This document shows, in pieces, positions 55,497 through 64,000 of a stretch of DNA of 64,000 nucleotides. The translations under genes were made by a program, and so were the position numbers. The stretch lies in NCBI RefSeq assembly GCF_002897295.1, contig NZ_BEXF01000006.1, forward strand, positions 1 to 64,000, given 5' to 3'. The DNA is from Brevibacillus reuszeri (GTDB taxonomy: Bacteria; Bacillota; Bacilli; Brevibacillales; Brevibacillaceae). Numbering within the stretch: position 1 is the stretch's first letter; the number at the start of each line of letters is the position of its first letter. Under the pieces are notes generated by a model, which was given only the letters and a program-made list of their open reading frames with translations, was not told the DNA's origin and did not search any database.

Positions 55497-56252
55497 ATGA
55501 GTACTAAGCTTCTGTATATTGATCCCATTTACAGTGATGTGGATGTGGAGCTGTTTGAGTCACATTTTCGAAAAATCGTGGAGCATGACACTAAAGTCGA
55601 TGTCATTTCCTTGGGCAACAAAAAAGGACCACTTCATCTGGAGTACAACTGTTATGAAGTTTTGGCTATGCCAGATTTGATACGCAAAGTCATAAAGGCA
55701 GAACAGGATGGATACGATGGCGCCATCATCGGCTGCTTCTACGATCCTGCGCTACGAGCTTGCCGTGAGGTGTCTCGCAAAATGATAATCAGCGCACCTG
55801 CAGAAGCCTCGCTACACCTGGCAGCAACAGTGGGAGAGAGCATATCGATCATCGTTGGACGGCAAAAATGGATTCCGCAAATCAGAGAAAATGTGCACAA
55901 ATATGGATTTTTCCATAAACTCGCATCGATCAGACCTCTAGAAATGGGCGTCCTCGATTTCCAAAAGGATCATGTATATACGATGAACCGAATTCACAAA
56001 GCTGCCAAGGAAGCAATCGAACAGGATGGGGCTGACGTCCTTGTTTTAGGATGCACGGCAGAGCTAGGCTTTTATGAGCAATTGCAGGAGGAGTTCGGAA
56101 TTCCCGTTATTGATGTGAGCTTGGCTGCTGTGAAATATGCGGAATTTTTGGTGAATGTCGGAAGAAGGTTAGGGTGGAGTCAAAGCAAACGCGTGGGTTT
56201 TCAATCGCCTCCTATGGTAGAGGCAATTGGCTTTGGTCTGTTTTCTTCCTGA
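55497..56252 (+). CDS. Aspartate/glutamate/hydantoin racemase family protein
   Basis: 251 residues. The two catalytic cysteines of the family are visible in AIIGCFYDPA (about Cys81) and VLVLGCTAELG (about Cys185). Its neighbours suggest hydantoin racemase (HyuE) activity, making both enantiomers available to the hydantoinase. ATG 55497 follows TGAGGAGGAACGG. It lies 137 nt after subunit B, with an inverted repeat between. Confidence 0.82.
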   Translation: MSTKLLYIDPIYSDVDVELFESHFRKIVEHDTKVDVISLGNKKGPLHLEYNCYEVLAMPDLIRKVIKAEQDGYDGAIIGCFYDPALRACREVSRKMIISAPAEASLHLAATVGESISIIVGRQKWIPQIRENVHKYGFFHKLASIRPLEMGVLDFQKDHVYTMNRIHKAAKEAIEQDGADVLVLGCTAELGFYEQLQEEFGIPVIDVSLAAVKYAEFLVNVGRRLGWSQSKRVGFQSPPMVEAIGFGLFSS

Positions 56253-56294
56253 TGTCTATTATAAGAATGCGTCTACTTAGAAGGAGTGACAGCA

Positions 56295-57632
56295 ATGGAA
56301 GTCTCCCAAAACAACAAGTCCACTACAAAAGTAGGGGAATTGTTTGAGCGTATGCCGTTTACAAAAAAGCACTTATTTGTAGGAATGGTTTTGTTTATTG
56401 TCTCCGTCATTGAAGCATGGGAAATGATGTTGATCATCTTTTTAAGCAGTTCGATAGCGGCAGACTTCCAGCTTACCCCTCTCCAAGAGGGCTCGTTAAT
56501 CGGTTCGATTTACTTGGGGATGATTCCGGGGACGTACATCTGGGCTATTATTGCAGACCGGATCGGTCGACGCAAGACGCTCATGTTCAGTTTATTAAGC
56601 TTTAGCGTGATATCCTTGTTAACCCCGTTTTCCACGAGCTTTCTCATGCTGTATACGGTTCGCCTAGTCGCAGGGATAGCACTCGGAGGCGTAATGGTTT
56701 CTGGTTATCCGTATTTTGAAGAAATGCTGCCGGTTAAGCAGCGGGGAAAAGGTGTCGTTTACTTATCCGCAGGGTGGCCTCTGGGAATGCTTTTAGCACT
56801 CGGCATGACTGCCTTTTTTATGCAAGGAGATGGTATTCTCGGCGGATGGAGAGGCGTCATAATCCTTAGCTCTTTAGTCGGTCTATGGGCGCTGATGATT
56901 CGCAAAATTCCTGAATCTCCTTATTGGCTCGCTAGCAAAGGCAGACAGGAAGAAGCAAAAGCGGCGATTCGTTATCTCAGCGAGGGCAAGCTTGAGATAG
57001 GCGAGCATGAACAGTTGTGGGTAGAGCCAATGACAAAAGCGAACTACTTTACGATTTTCTCCAAGCGCTTCCGCAGACTGACCACGCTGCAATCGGTAGT
57101 TAACTTTGCTTTCGCCTTTGGCTATTGGGGATTGTACACCTGGATTCCGACCTTGCTTGAACAAAAAGGATTGTCCATGTCCCAGAGTTTGACGTTTTTG
57201 GCCCTGTCTACACTTTGTCAGATCCCAAGCTACATGGTTGCGGCATGGTTAACTGGCAAATACGGACGGAAACGGGTCATGGTTAGCTTTGTTGCTTTAG
57301 CTGTTGCGTGTGGCTTCGGCTTTGCTTATTCCTCGAATATGGTGGAGCTGTACGCTTATAACTTTGCCCTTGCATTTTTCAGTTTGGGAGCATGGGGCGT
57401 ATGGAACACCTGGTTCGGTGAAATTTATCCAACAAATGGTCGAGTAGCAGGATACAGCTTTGGTGCCGGGGCACAACGGTGGGCGAATACACTCGCACCC
57501 TCAATCATCGGGATGGTTATCGGTTGGGGCTGGGCATTCAATTCGACGGTTTCCTTTATTCAAGTATTTATGGTCATTACTTTGCTCATCATTTTGTTTT
57601 TGCCGGAAACAGAAGGACATATTTTGGAGTAG
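56295..57632 (+). CDS. MFS transporter (metabolite:H+ symporter type)
   Basis: 445 residues with about 12 hydrophobic segments. The MFS signature loop between helices 2 and 3 reads IIADRIGRRKTLM, and a second related loop GKYGRKRVM lies between helices 8 and 9. It belongs to the aromatic-acid/organic-acid symporter style by its GSIYLGMIPGTYIWA start. ATG 56295 is chosen because AAGGAGTGA is 6 nt upstream; GTG 56286 is inside that site. In this operon it should import the hydantoin-like substrate. Confidence 0.88.
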   Translation: MEVSQNNKSTTKVGELFERMPFTKKHLFVGMVLFIVSVIEAWEMMLIIFLSSSIAADFQLTPLQEGSLIGSIYLGMIPGTYIWAIIADRIGRRKTLMFSLLSFSVISLLTPFSTSFLMLYTVRLVAGIALGGVMVSGYPYFEEMLPVKQRGKGVVYLSAGWPLGMLLALGMTAFFMQGDGILGGWRGVIILSSLVGLWALMIRKIPESPYWLASKGRQEEAKAAIRYLSEGKLEIGEHEQLWVEPMTKANYFTIFSKRFRRLTTLQSVVNFAFAFGYWGLYTWIPTLLEQKGLSMSQSLTFLALSTLCQIPSYMVAAWLTGKYGRKRVMVSFVALAVACGFGFAYSSNMVELYAYNFALAFFSLGAWGVWNTWFGEIYPTNGRVAGYSFGAGAQRWANTLAPSIIGMVIGWGWAFNSTVSFIQVFMVITLLIILFLPETEGHILE

Positions 57633-57684
57633 GGAATAAATGAGAAAAACCTACAGCTAGAGTTGGGAGAAGGGAGAACAAGCA

Positions 57685-58788
57685 TTGCGGATTTTATCGT
57701 TACAAGAAGTGGAAGACATGCTTTATGGAGCTTGTATTTTTGGGACAGGTGGAGGAGGCAGCCTGACTGAAGGCTTGCAGCTAGTTCGCAAACTGTATGC
57801 GGAAGGCCAGACGGTTTCGATGATCGCGCTGGATGAAGTGGAGGATGATTGGCTGGTTGCTTCTCCGTATTACGTCGGCTCCGTCGCTCCGCCATCAGAT
57901 GAAGTGAAGCAGCGGCTGGCAGGACTACCGATTTTACCAGATGAAGTATCGACACTTGCTGCCAGAGCACTACAAGACTATTTAGGCAAAAAAATCATGG
58001 CAGTTGTGGCAACTGAGCTTGGTGGAAATACGGCATGTGCGATTGAGACAGCCATCAATCTGCAAGTTCCGCTGGTTGATGCTGATCCGGCAGGTAGAGC
58101 AGTTCCGGATTTGGCTCACACTACTTTCCATATTCATGACGTATCCATCTCTCCATTTGCGCTGGCGAATCGCTTTGGTGATACCTTGATCGTCCAGCAC
58201 GCTGTAAATCACGATCGTGCTGAGCAAATTGCTCGCTCATTTGCAGGTATTTCGGGCAATCTCGCTGGGGTCTGTGATCATCCAGTGTCTGGTGAAAGAT
58301 TGAAGGGCTCGGTTATCAAAGGGACGCTTTCCAAATCCCAGCAGGTAGGGCAGGCAAGGCGGGAGGCGAGAGAGCGAGGAGTCATCCCGGCAGAGGCAAT
58401 AGTTGCAGCAGGAGGCGGAAAGCATTTGTGCCACGGAATCATCCGCGAAGCGAGCTGGAATGATGTTGGTGGCTTCATCGAAGGCGAAGTCTCGATTGAG
58501 TCGAAAGAAAAAGATGAGCTTCCACTTACCATCTGGTTCAGAAATGAATTTATGATCGCCAAAAGAGGGGAGGAGCTTCTGTCCGTTATCCCTGAGCTGA
58601 TCTCCATTCTCGACCACAAGACAGGGGAGCCTATCTTAAATCCGTCTTGTCAGGCTGGCATGATCATTGATGTCGTGACATTCCCGGCACCACCTGACTG
58701 GGAGACGGACAAAGGGTTATCGATTTTCGGACCTGAGTATGTCGGGCTGGATCGAAAGACTTATGAAAAAGTGAAAGGCAGGAAGTGA
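57685..58788 (+). CDS. DUF917 family protein (S-methyl-thiohydantoin desulfurase-like)
   Basis: 367 residues. Recognisable DUF917 stretches are ACIFGTGGGGSLTEGLQLV at the start, ELGGNTACAIETAINLQVPLVDADPAGRAVPD near 112 and FPAPPDWETDKGLSIFGPEYVG at the end. Members are often linked with hydantoinases; one characterised branch desulfurises S-methyl thiohydantoin. TTG 57685 is supported by GAGAAGGGAG 8 nt upstream. It ends the hydantoinase operon and is followed by a strong terminator. Confidence 0.82.
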   Translation: MRILSLQEVEDMLYGACIFGTGGGGSLTEGLQLVRKLYAEGQTVSMIALDEVEDDWLVASPYYVGSVAPPSDEVKQRLAGLPILPDEVSTLAARALQDYLGKKIMAVVATELGGNTACAIETAINLQVPLVDADPAGRAVPDLAHTTFHIHDVSISPFALANRFGDTLIVQHAVNHDRAEQIARSFAGISGNLAGVCDHPVSGERLKGSVIKGTLSKSQQVGQARREARERGVIPAEAIVAAGGGKHLCHGIIREASWNDVGGFIEGEVSIESKEKDELPLTIWFRNEFMIAKRGEELLSVIPELISILDHKTGEPILNPSCQAGMIIDVVTFPAPPDWETDKGLSIFGPEYVGLDRKTYEKVKGRK

Positions 58789-58823
58789 ACTATTTTAGGA
58801 AGTCGATTGTAGGAGAAGAAGAG

Positions 58824-58870
58824 ACGGGGAATGCAGCACGCTTTTATGGTGCTGTGTTGCTCGTTTTTTT
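58824..58870 (+). terminator. Terminator of the hydantoinase/DUF917 operon
   Basis: 16-bp stem with one mismatch (58824-58839 with 58849-58864), followed by a T run. Confidence 0.85.
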
Positions 58871-58905
58871 GTTAAAGGATCATCATGAGTCTGCATTTCT
58901 ACTAA

Positions 58906-58953
58906 TTAAAAATGGATAGAGGTTCAGAGGTTCATCTGAAGACCCTATCCATT
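58906..58953 (-). terminator. Terminator of the KhtTU-type operon
   Basis: AATGGATAG/CTATCCATT (58911-58919 with 58945-58953) with an additional inner stem; on the minus strand it is followed by TTTTTAATT. Confidence 0.75.
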
Positions 58954-59093
58954 CTTATTACCTAGACACCCTGCTTTCGCAAGTAGTAATCATACCACCA
59001 AAGAGGAAGTGACGCGACAGGAATATCCATATACAATGAACGGTATCACGGTCCTCTATCGAAAAGGACCAGCTAACCCCATTATTTGCTTAA

Positions 59094-60344
59094 TCAGACC
59101 TGTTGTTTTTCTGTGTTCGGTTTTGGAGATTTTTGTGCATTTTTACCGAGCACGATTCGATCCAAAGGCAGTACCTTATTTAGCACATTGTGAATGTGCT
59201 TCGATTCCTTGGTTAACACTGGGCCTAAAATGGCGAGAATTAACACGTACAACGCTGTAAAGGGCTGCAAAATGTCCAGTAGACCGCCAGCTTTTCCCAT
59301 GTTCGCGATCAGAATGGAGAATTCGCCACGCGCTGTTATCGTCAAACCAATGTTAGAAGAGGCACGAGGTGAGAGTCCTGCACTGCGCCCTGCCAAAAGT
59401 CCAGCAGAGTAGTTACCAATTAATGTAATAGCAACTGCACCGAGCGAGAGCCAAACGGCACCGCCTAATGCCAACGGATCAATCGATAAACCGAAACTGA
59501 AGAAGAACATCGCGCCAAAAAAGTCGCGGAAAGGAAGAATCATGTGCTCAATGCGTTTCATGTGAACTGTTTCAGCCAGAACCAAGCCGACGAGCAAAGC
59601 ACCAATTGCTTCCGCTACGTGAATGGTTTCAGAAAAACCGGCAACCAAAAACAATCCGGCGAACACGGTAAGCATGAACAATTCATTAGATTTGATGTTA
59701 AGCGCACGATTTAAGAATGGTACGAGCTTGCGGCCGATGATGATAAACAGCAGCATATAGCCAAGTGCTATGAGAGCCGATGTGACGACACCCATAACCG
59801 AGGTAGCTCCGCTGAGCACAAGACCAGACATGATGGAGAGATAGACGGCGAGGAACAGATCGTCGAACATGATCATACCGAGGATCATTTCGGTTTCCGG
59901 ATTTGCCGTACGTTTGAGGTCAACCAATACTTTTGCCACGATGGCTGTGGAGGAGATAGTAGTGATTCCTCCGATAATCAGGATTTCTTTGAAAGGAACA
60001 CCTGCAAAATAACCGAAGAGGAGCCCCATCGTGAAGTTGATGGCGATGTAAATGGAACCACCAATTGCAATGGAACGACCCGCTTTGATCAAACGGCCTA
60101 CAGAAAATTCAAGTCCTACATAGAAGAGGAGGAATAGGACACCCATTCTTCCCATGAAATTAATGAGTGGTTCACTTTCGATAAAACGAAAATCAATTAA
60201 GCCAAGTGAGGCTGCATGCGGCCCCACAGCCATCCCGATGAGGATGTAGAATGGCACAATCGAAAATTTGAGTTTCGTCGAGATGAAGCCTGCTAGTGCA
60301 ATCAAACCAATGGCTAGACCAACTTCGAATACGATGTGCTCCAA
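59094..60344 (-). CDS. khtU: CPA2-family cation:proton antiporter (KhtU/KefB-like)
   Basis: 416 residues with about 12 hydrophobic segments. The start VGLAIGLIALAGFISTKL, the FYVGLEFSVGRL and TTISSTAIVAKVL segments and the late TARGEFSILIANMG are typical of the Kef/Kht antiporters. It exchanges K+ (or NH4+) for protons across the membrane. Unlike KefB, it has no C-terminal nucleotide-binding domain; the regulatory domain is supplied by the gene immediately upstream, 1 nt away. A KhtS gene is not present. Confidence 0.88.
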   Translation of the reverse strand: MEHIVFEVGLAIGLIALAGFISTKLKFSIVPFYILIGMAVGPHAASLGLIDFRFIESEPLINFMGRMGVLFLLFYVGLEFSVGRLIKAGRSIAIGGSIYIAINFTMGLLFGYFAGVPFKEILIIGGITTISSTAIVAKVLVDLKRTANPETEMILGMIMFDDLFLAVYLSIMSGLVLSGATSVMGVVTSALIALGYMLLFIIIGRKLVPFLNRALNIKSNELFMLTVFAGLFLVAGFSETIHVAEAIGALLVGLVLAETVHMKRIEHMILPFRDFFGAMFFFSFGLSIDPLALGGAVWLSLGAVAITLIGNYSAGLLAGRSAGLSPRASSNIGLTITARGEFSILIANMGKAGGLLDILQPFTALYVLILAILGPVLTKESKHIHNVLNKVLPLDRIVLGKNAQKSPKPNTEKQQV

Positions 60345-60345
60345 A

Positions 60346-60843
60346 TCAAGCCCCCCCTTTTATGAGCGTCGCTTTTAACGCTTTCACCTGCTTTCTCTCT
60401 CCTGCAACCACAAGTGTTACCCCTGCTGCAATTACACTATCCGGTCCAGGACTCACCTTTTGCTTTTGATCTTTTTCAATGATGGCAATCACCGTTGCCC
60501 CTGTTTTTTGACGAATATCAAGCTCCCCGATGGTTTTGCCGATGCAATCAGACCCTGGTTCTATCTTGTACCATTCAATCACTAATTCATCCAAAGCCAT
60601 CTCGATTGTTTCCAGTGCTTTTGGCATGTAGGTCATCCCACCAACGATTCCAGCCATTTGCCTGGCTTCTTCGTCATCGAGTGTGATCATGGAGATACTC
60701 TCATCCCAATCGTCTTTGTCGAAGTGGTAGATCTCCCGCCGCCCGTCATCATGAATGACGATGATCAGTTTATCGCCTGCCCTGGTTTCGATCTGGTACT
60801 TTCGTCCAATCCCTGGCAAGTCAGATTCCCTGATATTGAACAT
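60346..60843 (-). CDS. khtT: Regulatory subunit of cation:proton antiporter (KhtT-like, RCK_C domain)
   Basis: 165 residues. The N-terminus [16 protein letters not shown] is a hallmark of KhtT/YhaT proteins. The C-terminal 80 residues form a TrkA-C/RCK_C domain ([48 protein letters not shown]), which in KhtT binds c-di-AMP. ATG 60843 is chosen because GAAGGAGGC lies just upstream; the longer frame from 60867 is rejected. It precedes the antiporter gene, so the pair forms an operon. Confidence 0.9.
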   Translation of the reverse strand: MFNIRESDLPGIGRKYQIETRAGDKLIIVIHDDGRREIYHFDKDDWDESISMITLDDEEARQMAGIVGGMTYMPKALETIEMALDELVIEWYKIEPGSDCIGKTIGELDIRQKTGATVIAIIEKDQKQKVSPGPDSVIAAGVTLVVAGERKQVKALKATLIKGGA

Positions 60844-60910
60844 GTAAACGCCTCCTTCTGATCTCATAATTTTTTGTAAATAAGCAAACGAAACTAAATA
60901 AGCATTCGTT

Positions 60911-60940
60911 TATATATAATTTTACACGTAACTGTGTCAA
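60911..60940 (-). promoter_or_regulatory. Promoter of the khtTU operon
   Basis: On the minus strand: -35 TTGACA (60940-60935), 18-nt spacer, -10 TATATA (60916-60911), about 70 nt upstream of the khtT start. Confidence 0.6.
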
Positions 60941-61117
60941 AAAGTCTACCTAATGAAACAGTTTGAAAAATAAATTGACACGTAAATTAATAAAATTGAC
61001 TTATTTTCTTTGCAGGAGAGCGAAAAAGGACTACCTGTTACTTTTTGCTAATCGCATCGTAATTATTCTCAGAAGGAAAATGAGGAAATACTTCTTTCCC
61101 TGATCTATCTGTTTTCA

Positions 61118-61146
61118 TTGTGCTATGAATCATACAACTCTATACT
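61118..61146 (+). promoter_or_regulatory. Probable promoter of the DedA gene
   Basis: -35 TTGTGC (61118-61123), 17-nt spacer, -10 TATACT (61141-61146), about 40 nt before the start. Confidence 0.45.
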
Positions 61147-61184
61147 TATAGGATAAGCATCGGATTCTAACTGTGAGGGATAAC

Positions 61185-61796
61185 ATGCAAAACTGGATGA
61201 CCGATTTTATTGAACAATACAGCTACTTGGGCATCTTTTTGATGATGGCCCTTGAAAATATTTTTCCGCCTATCCCATCAGAGGTGATTCTGACTTTCGG
61301 AGGATTTATTACAACACAGTCCTCTTTGACGATAACGGGTGTTGTCTTATCTGCTACGGCTGGTGCTGTCATCGGGGCAATTCTGCTGTATGGCATCGGC
61401 TATTATGTTGACATTAATAAAATAGAAAAGATAGTAGAACGCTGGGGGCATTTTTTGCGAATCAAAAAGGCGGATATACATAAAGCAAATCGCTGGTTTG
61501 AAAAATACGGCTATTGGACGATTTTAATATGCCGGATGATTCCGTTGGTTAGAAGCTTGATCTCCATTCCCGCGGGGATGACGAAAATGAACATATGGTT
61601 GTTCCTGCTTTTCTCCACGATCGGTACGTTTATTTGGAATATTGCCCTTGTCTGGCTTGGAGCGATTTTGGGCCATTCCTGGGAGGATATTTTGTATTAC
61701 ATGGATGTGTATTCTACGATTGCGTATGTAGGCATTGGTTTGGGGGCAGCCATTTTCTTGACTGTGTTTATTACAAAAAGAAAAGCGAACTCCTAA
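61185..61796 (+). CDS. DedA family membrane protein
   Basis: 203 residues. Typical DedA segments are ENIFPPIPSEVILTFGGF near 27, the RWFEKYGYWTILICRMIPLVRSLISIPAGM region near 108, and about five hydrophobic segments. Members act as lipid-flippase-like proteins, including undecaprenyl-phosphate recycling. ATG 61185 is chosen because GAGGG lies 5 nt upstream; GTG 61173 is the alternative. It is a single-gene unit. Confidence 0.9.
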   Translation: MQNWMTDFIEQYSYLGIFLMMALENIFPPIPSEVILTFGGFITTQSSLTITGVVLSATAGAVIGAILLYGIGYYVDINKIEKIVERWGHFLRIKKADIHKANRWFEKYGYWTILICRMIPLVRSLISIPAGMTKMNIWLFLLFSTIGTFIWNIALVWLGAILGHSWEDILYYMDVYSTIAYVGIGLGAAIFLTVFITKRKANS

Positions 61797-61818
61797 GTAA
61801 ACAAAGTGTTAAAATCAT

Positions 61819-61853
61819 GGCCATCCTTTCTTTAAGAGAGGGTGGTCTTTTTA
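61819..61853 (+). terminator. Terminator after the DedA gene
   Basis: 12-bp stem with three G-T pairs (61819-61830 with 61836-61847), followed by TTTTTA. Confidence 0.8.
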
Positions 61854-62037
61854 GATGGCATTGTCATAGGACGGTTGTGCCAGCGACTACATTCGGTGTC
61901 ATGAAAATAAGTAAAAATATTATAAAAAGTAGTAATTTTCTTGCAAATAAGAGTAACCCATTTCCTTTATCTTGTAAGAGAAAGGGTGTCTCGTGAATCC
62001 GAAATACCCTCACTTCTTGGCGTGGAGGCGATGAAAG

Positions 62038-63522
62038 TTGATCGATTTATTACTTGTAAACGGGGTTATCGTCACGATGGACAAGGAACGGCGCGTTCTG
62101 CAGGATGGTGCTGTGGCCATTCATGAAGGAAGGATTCTGGATGTAGGGCCGTCAGCGGTTTTGCAGGAAAGATATCAGGCAAGTAAAGTGATTGATTGCG
62201 TGCATCATTGTGTTCTGCCAGGCTTTATTGATGCGCATGGCCACGGTGGGCACTCCTTGTTCAAGACCATTGCCACTGAAAATATCAACGACTGGATGCC
62301 GATCATCACCAATACGTACAAGCATTTTGTGACAGATGAGTTCTGGTATTATGAAGGCAAGCTTTCCGCTCTGGAGCGGCTAAAAGCCGGTGTGACGACC
62401 GGGGTCAGTGTGATGGGGTCGATGCCTCGATCTGATGATCCGATTTTTGCATTAAACCATGCCAAGGCGTACAACGAGGTCGGTGTAAGGGAAATTGTCT
62501 GTACTGGCCCGTGTAATCCTCCCTGGCCACATTCCTTTAGTCGCTGGATTGAGGGGGAGAGGGTGACGCGGGAAGTTACGTATGAGGAAGTGCTTGCAGG
62601 GGCGGAGGCAGTCATCGAGGCATTGAATCATGCGAATGGTGATAAAACTAGAGCCTATATCACACCCTTTGTCATTGTTACCTCTGTCAATCCTTCGGCA
62701 CCGACGCCAGTTGATCAATTATTTGGCTTGACCGAATTCGACCGTTATCAGGCGAGAAAGATTCGTGAAATCGCGAAAAAATATAAGACACGTATTCATT
62801 CGGATGCATTTGGCGGTATGATTCATATGGCGATCCAGGATAAAGAGTATGCGCTGCTGGGACCTGATGTCCATCTCCAGCATTGCCGCGGTATCTCCTT
62901 TGATGAAGCCAAAATTCTGGCAGAGACGGGAACAAACGTCAGTGTATCACCGGGATTTGGACAGATTAATGCTCGCACGCCAGTGACCGAGCTGATTGAA
63001 ATGGGAGCCACAGTCGCGATAACAACGGACGGGACTTCCCCAATGACGCCATTTGATATGTTTCAAGCGATGCGGAGGATGCTGCTTTTGCAGCAAGCCG
63101 CTCTCCGTGACTATTTTTATTTGCCTCCCGGGAAGCTATTAGAAATGGTGACGATAGATGCAGCGAAGTGTGTGGGCTGGGATGATGAGCTTGGATCATT
63201 GGAGATTGGCAAAAAGGCAGATGTCATCACAGTAAACATGGCTCAGCCACATCTGAATCCGGAAAACATGTATGTCCATCGGTTAGTTTACCAGGCTGTA
63301 GGTGGTGATGTGAATCATGTCATCGTAGACGGTCAATTAGTCATGGACGAGCGCAAAGTCCTCACTGTGGATGAAAAACAGATTTTGCAGGAAGCGAACG
63401 AAGAAGCAAATCGCACGATCGAAAGGGCCGGTCTCGACATTTACATGCAGCCGAGCAAGTACTTTTGGGGTCATGCCCGTGCTTATTTGGATGAAAGACG
63501 TTTTGTTCCTAGCGAAGGTTAA
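62038..63522 (+). CDS. Amidohydrolase family protein (ATZ/TRZ, cytosine-deaminase-like)
   Basis: 494 residues. The metal-binding HxH is in PGFIDAHGHGGH (about 67-69). Later metal or catalytic positions appear in TRIHSDAF, HLQHCRGIS and AITTDGTSP, as in the deaminase/chlorohydrolase branch. The terminal GSLEIGKKADVITVNM is the usual composite-domain strand. TTG 62038 is supported by TGGAGG (62023-62028). The next gene, a binding lipoprotein, starts 37 nt later, so uptake and deamination of an N-containing compound is a reasonable inference. Confidence 0.88.
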   Translation: MIDLLLVNGVIVTMDKERRVLQDGAVAIHEGRILDVGPSAVLQERYQASKVIDCVHHCVLPGFIDAHGHGGHSLFKTIATENINDWMPIITNTYKHFVTDEFWYYEGKLSALERLKAGVTTGVSVMGSMPRSDDPIFALNHAKAYNEVGVREIVCTGPCNPPWPHSFSRWIEGERVTREVTYEEVLAGAEAVIEALNHANGDKTRAYITPFVIVTSVNPSAPTPVDQLFGLTEFDRYQARKIREIAKKYKTRIHSDAFGGMIHMAIQDKEYALLGPDVHLQHCRGISFDEAKILAETGTNVSVSPGFGQINARTPVTELIEMGATVAITTDGTSPMTPFDMFQAMRRMLLLQQAALRDYFYLPPGKLLEMVTIDAAKCVGWDDELGSLEIGKKADVITVNMAQPHLNPENMYVHRLVYQAVGGDVNHVIVDGQLVMDERKVLTVDEKQILQEANEEANRTIERAGLDIYMQPSKYFWGHARAYLDERRFVPSEG

Positions 63523-63559
63523 TCTGCCTGTCCACTTTTGCATGACATAAGGAGGATTT

Positions 63560-64000
63560 ATGATGAAGAAACACCGTTTGTGGGGTACCGTTTTGGCTAT
63601 CGCATTGATGATGACTTCACCATTACTTGGCTGTTCAGCTCCCAAGCAAGAGACAGCTGCACCGAGCGCAGCCAGTGAGACCAAAAGTGGCAAAGAGTTG
63701 GTTGTCGCTCGAAAAGTGGACGCTGGAAACATTGACCCTCATTTTATCTCCAGCACACAAACCTCCAATTATGTTTATGGAAAAGTGTACGAAGGACTTG
63801 TTATGCGTGACAAGAATACGCAATATCAACCCGCTTTAGCGACAGAATGGAAGCAATTAGATGATATCACCTGGGAATTCAAGCTACGGCAAGGCGTTAC
63901 GTTTCACGATGGAGAGCCGTTTACAGCAAACGCCGTAAAAGCCACATTTGATCGCTTATTGGATAAAGACACTGCTTCGCCACGTGCGACGGTCTTTTCC
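63560..64000 (+). CDS. Peptide-type ABC substrate-binding lipoprotein (partial; runs off the window)
   Basis: The first 147 residues of a family-5 solute-binding protein. The signal peptide ends at lipobox LLGC, followed by an Ala/Ser/Thr linker and the binding domain (ARKVDAGNIDPHFISS, LATEWKQLDDITWEFKLRQG). AAGGAGG at 63549-63555 precedes two possible starts, ATG 63560 and ATG 63563. It closely resembles the orphan lipoprotein at 22731-24308. Transporter genes may lie beyond the right edge. Confidence 0.9.
   Translation, partial: MMKKHRLWGTVLAIALMMTSPLLGCSAPKQETAAPSAASETKSGKELVVARKVDAGNIDPHFISSTQTSNYVYGKVYEGLVMRDKNTQYQPALATEWKQLDDITWEFKLRQGVTFHDGEPFTANAVKATFDRLLDKDTASPRATVFS

Larger units (their letters stand above)
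58789..59093. other. Intergenic region with convergent terminators
   Basis: 305 bp. It holds the plus-strand terminator of the hydantoinase operon (58824-58870) and a minus-strand terminator (58906-58953). No supported gene lies here; a short open frame at 59009-59260 mostly overlaps the minus-strand antiporter gene. Confidence 0.5.
60844..61184. other. Divergent promoter region between khtT and the DedA gene
   Basis: 341 bp without a gene. It contains the khtT promoter (60911-60940), a plus-strand TTGACA at 60975-60980 without a clear -10 partner, and a plausible promoter for the DedA gene (61118-61146). No known riboswitch was recognised. Confidence 0.5.

Noticed and set aside
59009-59260. 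Plus-strand open frame at the end of the antiporter gene
   Set aside because: Most of it is antisense to khtU and it shows no recognisable protein pattern.
60844-60910. c-di-AMP riboswitch before khtT
   Set aside because: The predicted leader is only about 60 nt, far too short for that riboswitch.

Overview
The window looks like a chromosomal segment of a low-to-mid GC Bacillota (Firmicutes) bacterium, most like Brevibacillus or a close relative. This is an inference. It rests on strong AGGAGG-type ribosome binding sites, frequent TTG and GTG starts, U-tailed hairpin terminators between most transcription units, many lipobox lipoproteins, and Bacillus-type sets such as khtTU, a small alarmone synthetase and a thiazole/oxazole bacteriocin locus. 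No rRNA, tRNA, CRISPR array or complete insertion sequence was seen. The only mobile-element trace is the 3' end of a group II intron at the left edge.

Layout. 1-5.2 kb: group II intron end, a D-2-hydroxyacid dehydrogenase, haem O synthase (ctaB, minus strand), a TetR regulator, a ROK-type regulator and a luciferase-like monooxygenase. 5.2-8.7 kb: an EamA transporter, then a three-gene operon resembling the haem-dependent oxidative N-demethylase (dimethylamine monooxygenase) system. 8.8-21.5 kb: an unusual regulator divergent from a peptide-scavenging operon (two permeases, two ATPases, binding lipoprotein) followed by two S9 peptidases and an M20 dipeptidase. 21.6-27.4 kb: msrAB, an orphan peptide-binding lipoprotein, a BASS transporter, an unknown membrane protein and a VanY-type carboxypeptidase lipoprotein.

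27.5-37.7 kb: a propionyl-CoA to succinyl-CoA operon. A TetR gene precedes a promoter carrying three matching palindromic operators, then come a biotin carrier protein, methylmalonyl-CoA mutase small and large subunits, the MeaB GTPase, carboxyltransferase, a second carrier-like protein whose biotin-accepting lysine is glutamine, and biotin carboxylase. The methylmalonyl-CoA epimerase the pathway needs is not in the window. 37.8-41.8 kb: gene debris, a small alarmone synthetase, a membrane-anchored cupredoxin, an ECF sigma factor gene broken by a frameshift, and an SDR protein lacking the usual catalytic Tyr/Lys.

41.9-47.9 kb is the most striking region. It encodes a linear azol(in)e-containing peptide (TOMM) system: a 99-residue precursor whose core is twelve uninterrupted Ser-Cys dipeptides followed by FC, TC, SC, SC; a ThiF/RRE-like maturation protein; a fused E1-like/YcaO cyclodehydratase ending in a PxPxP-type tail; and a SagB-type tandem nitroreductase dehydrogenase. 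No exporter, protease or immunity gene lies beside it.

48-64 kb is a nitrogen-compound catabolic neighbourhood: acetamidase/formamidase, a cysteine-desulfurase-like PLP enzyme, an XRE-cupin regulator, hydantoinase A and B subunits, an Asp/Glu/hydantoin racemase, an MFS transporter and a DUF917 protein. Then come the KhtTU-like K+/H+ antiporter pair, a DedA protein, an amidohydrolase and the start of a peptide-binding lipoprotein that is a paralogue of the one at 22.7 kb.
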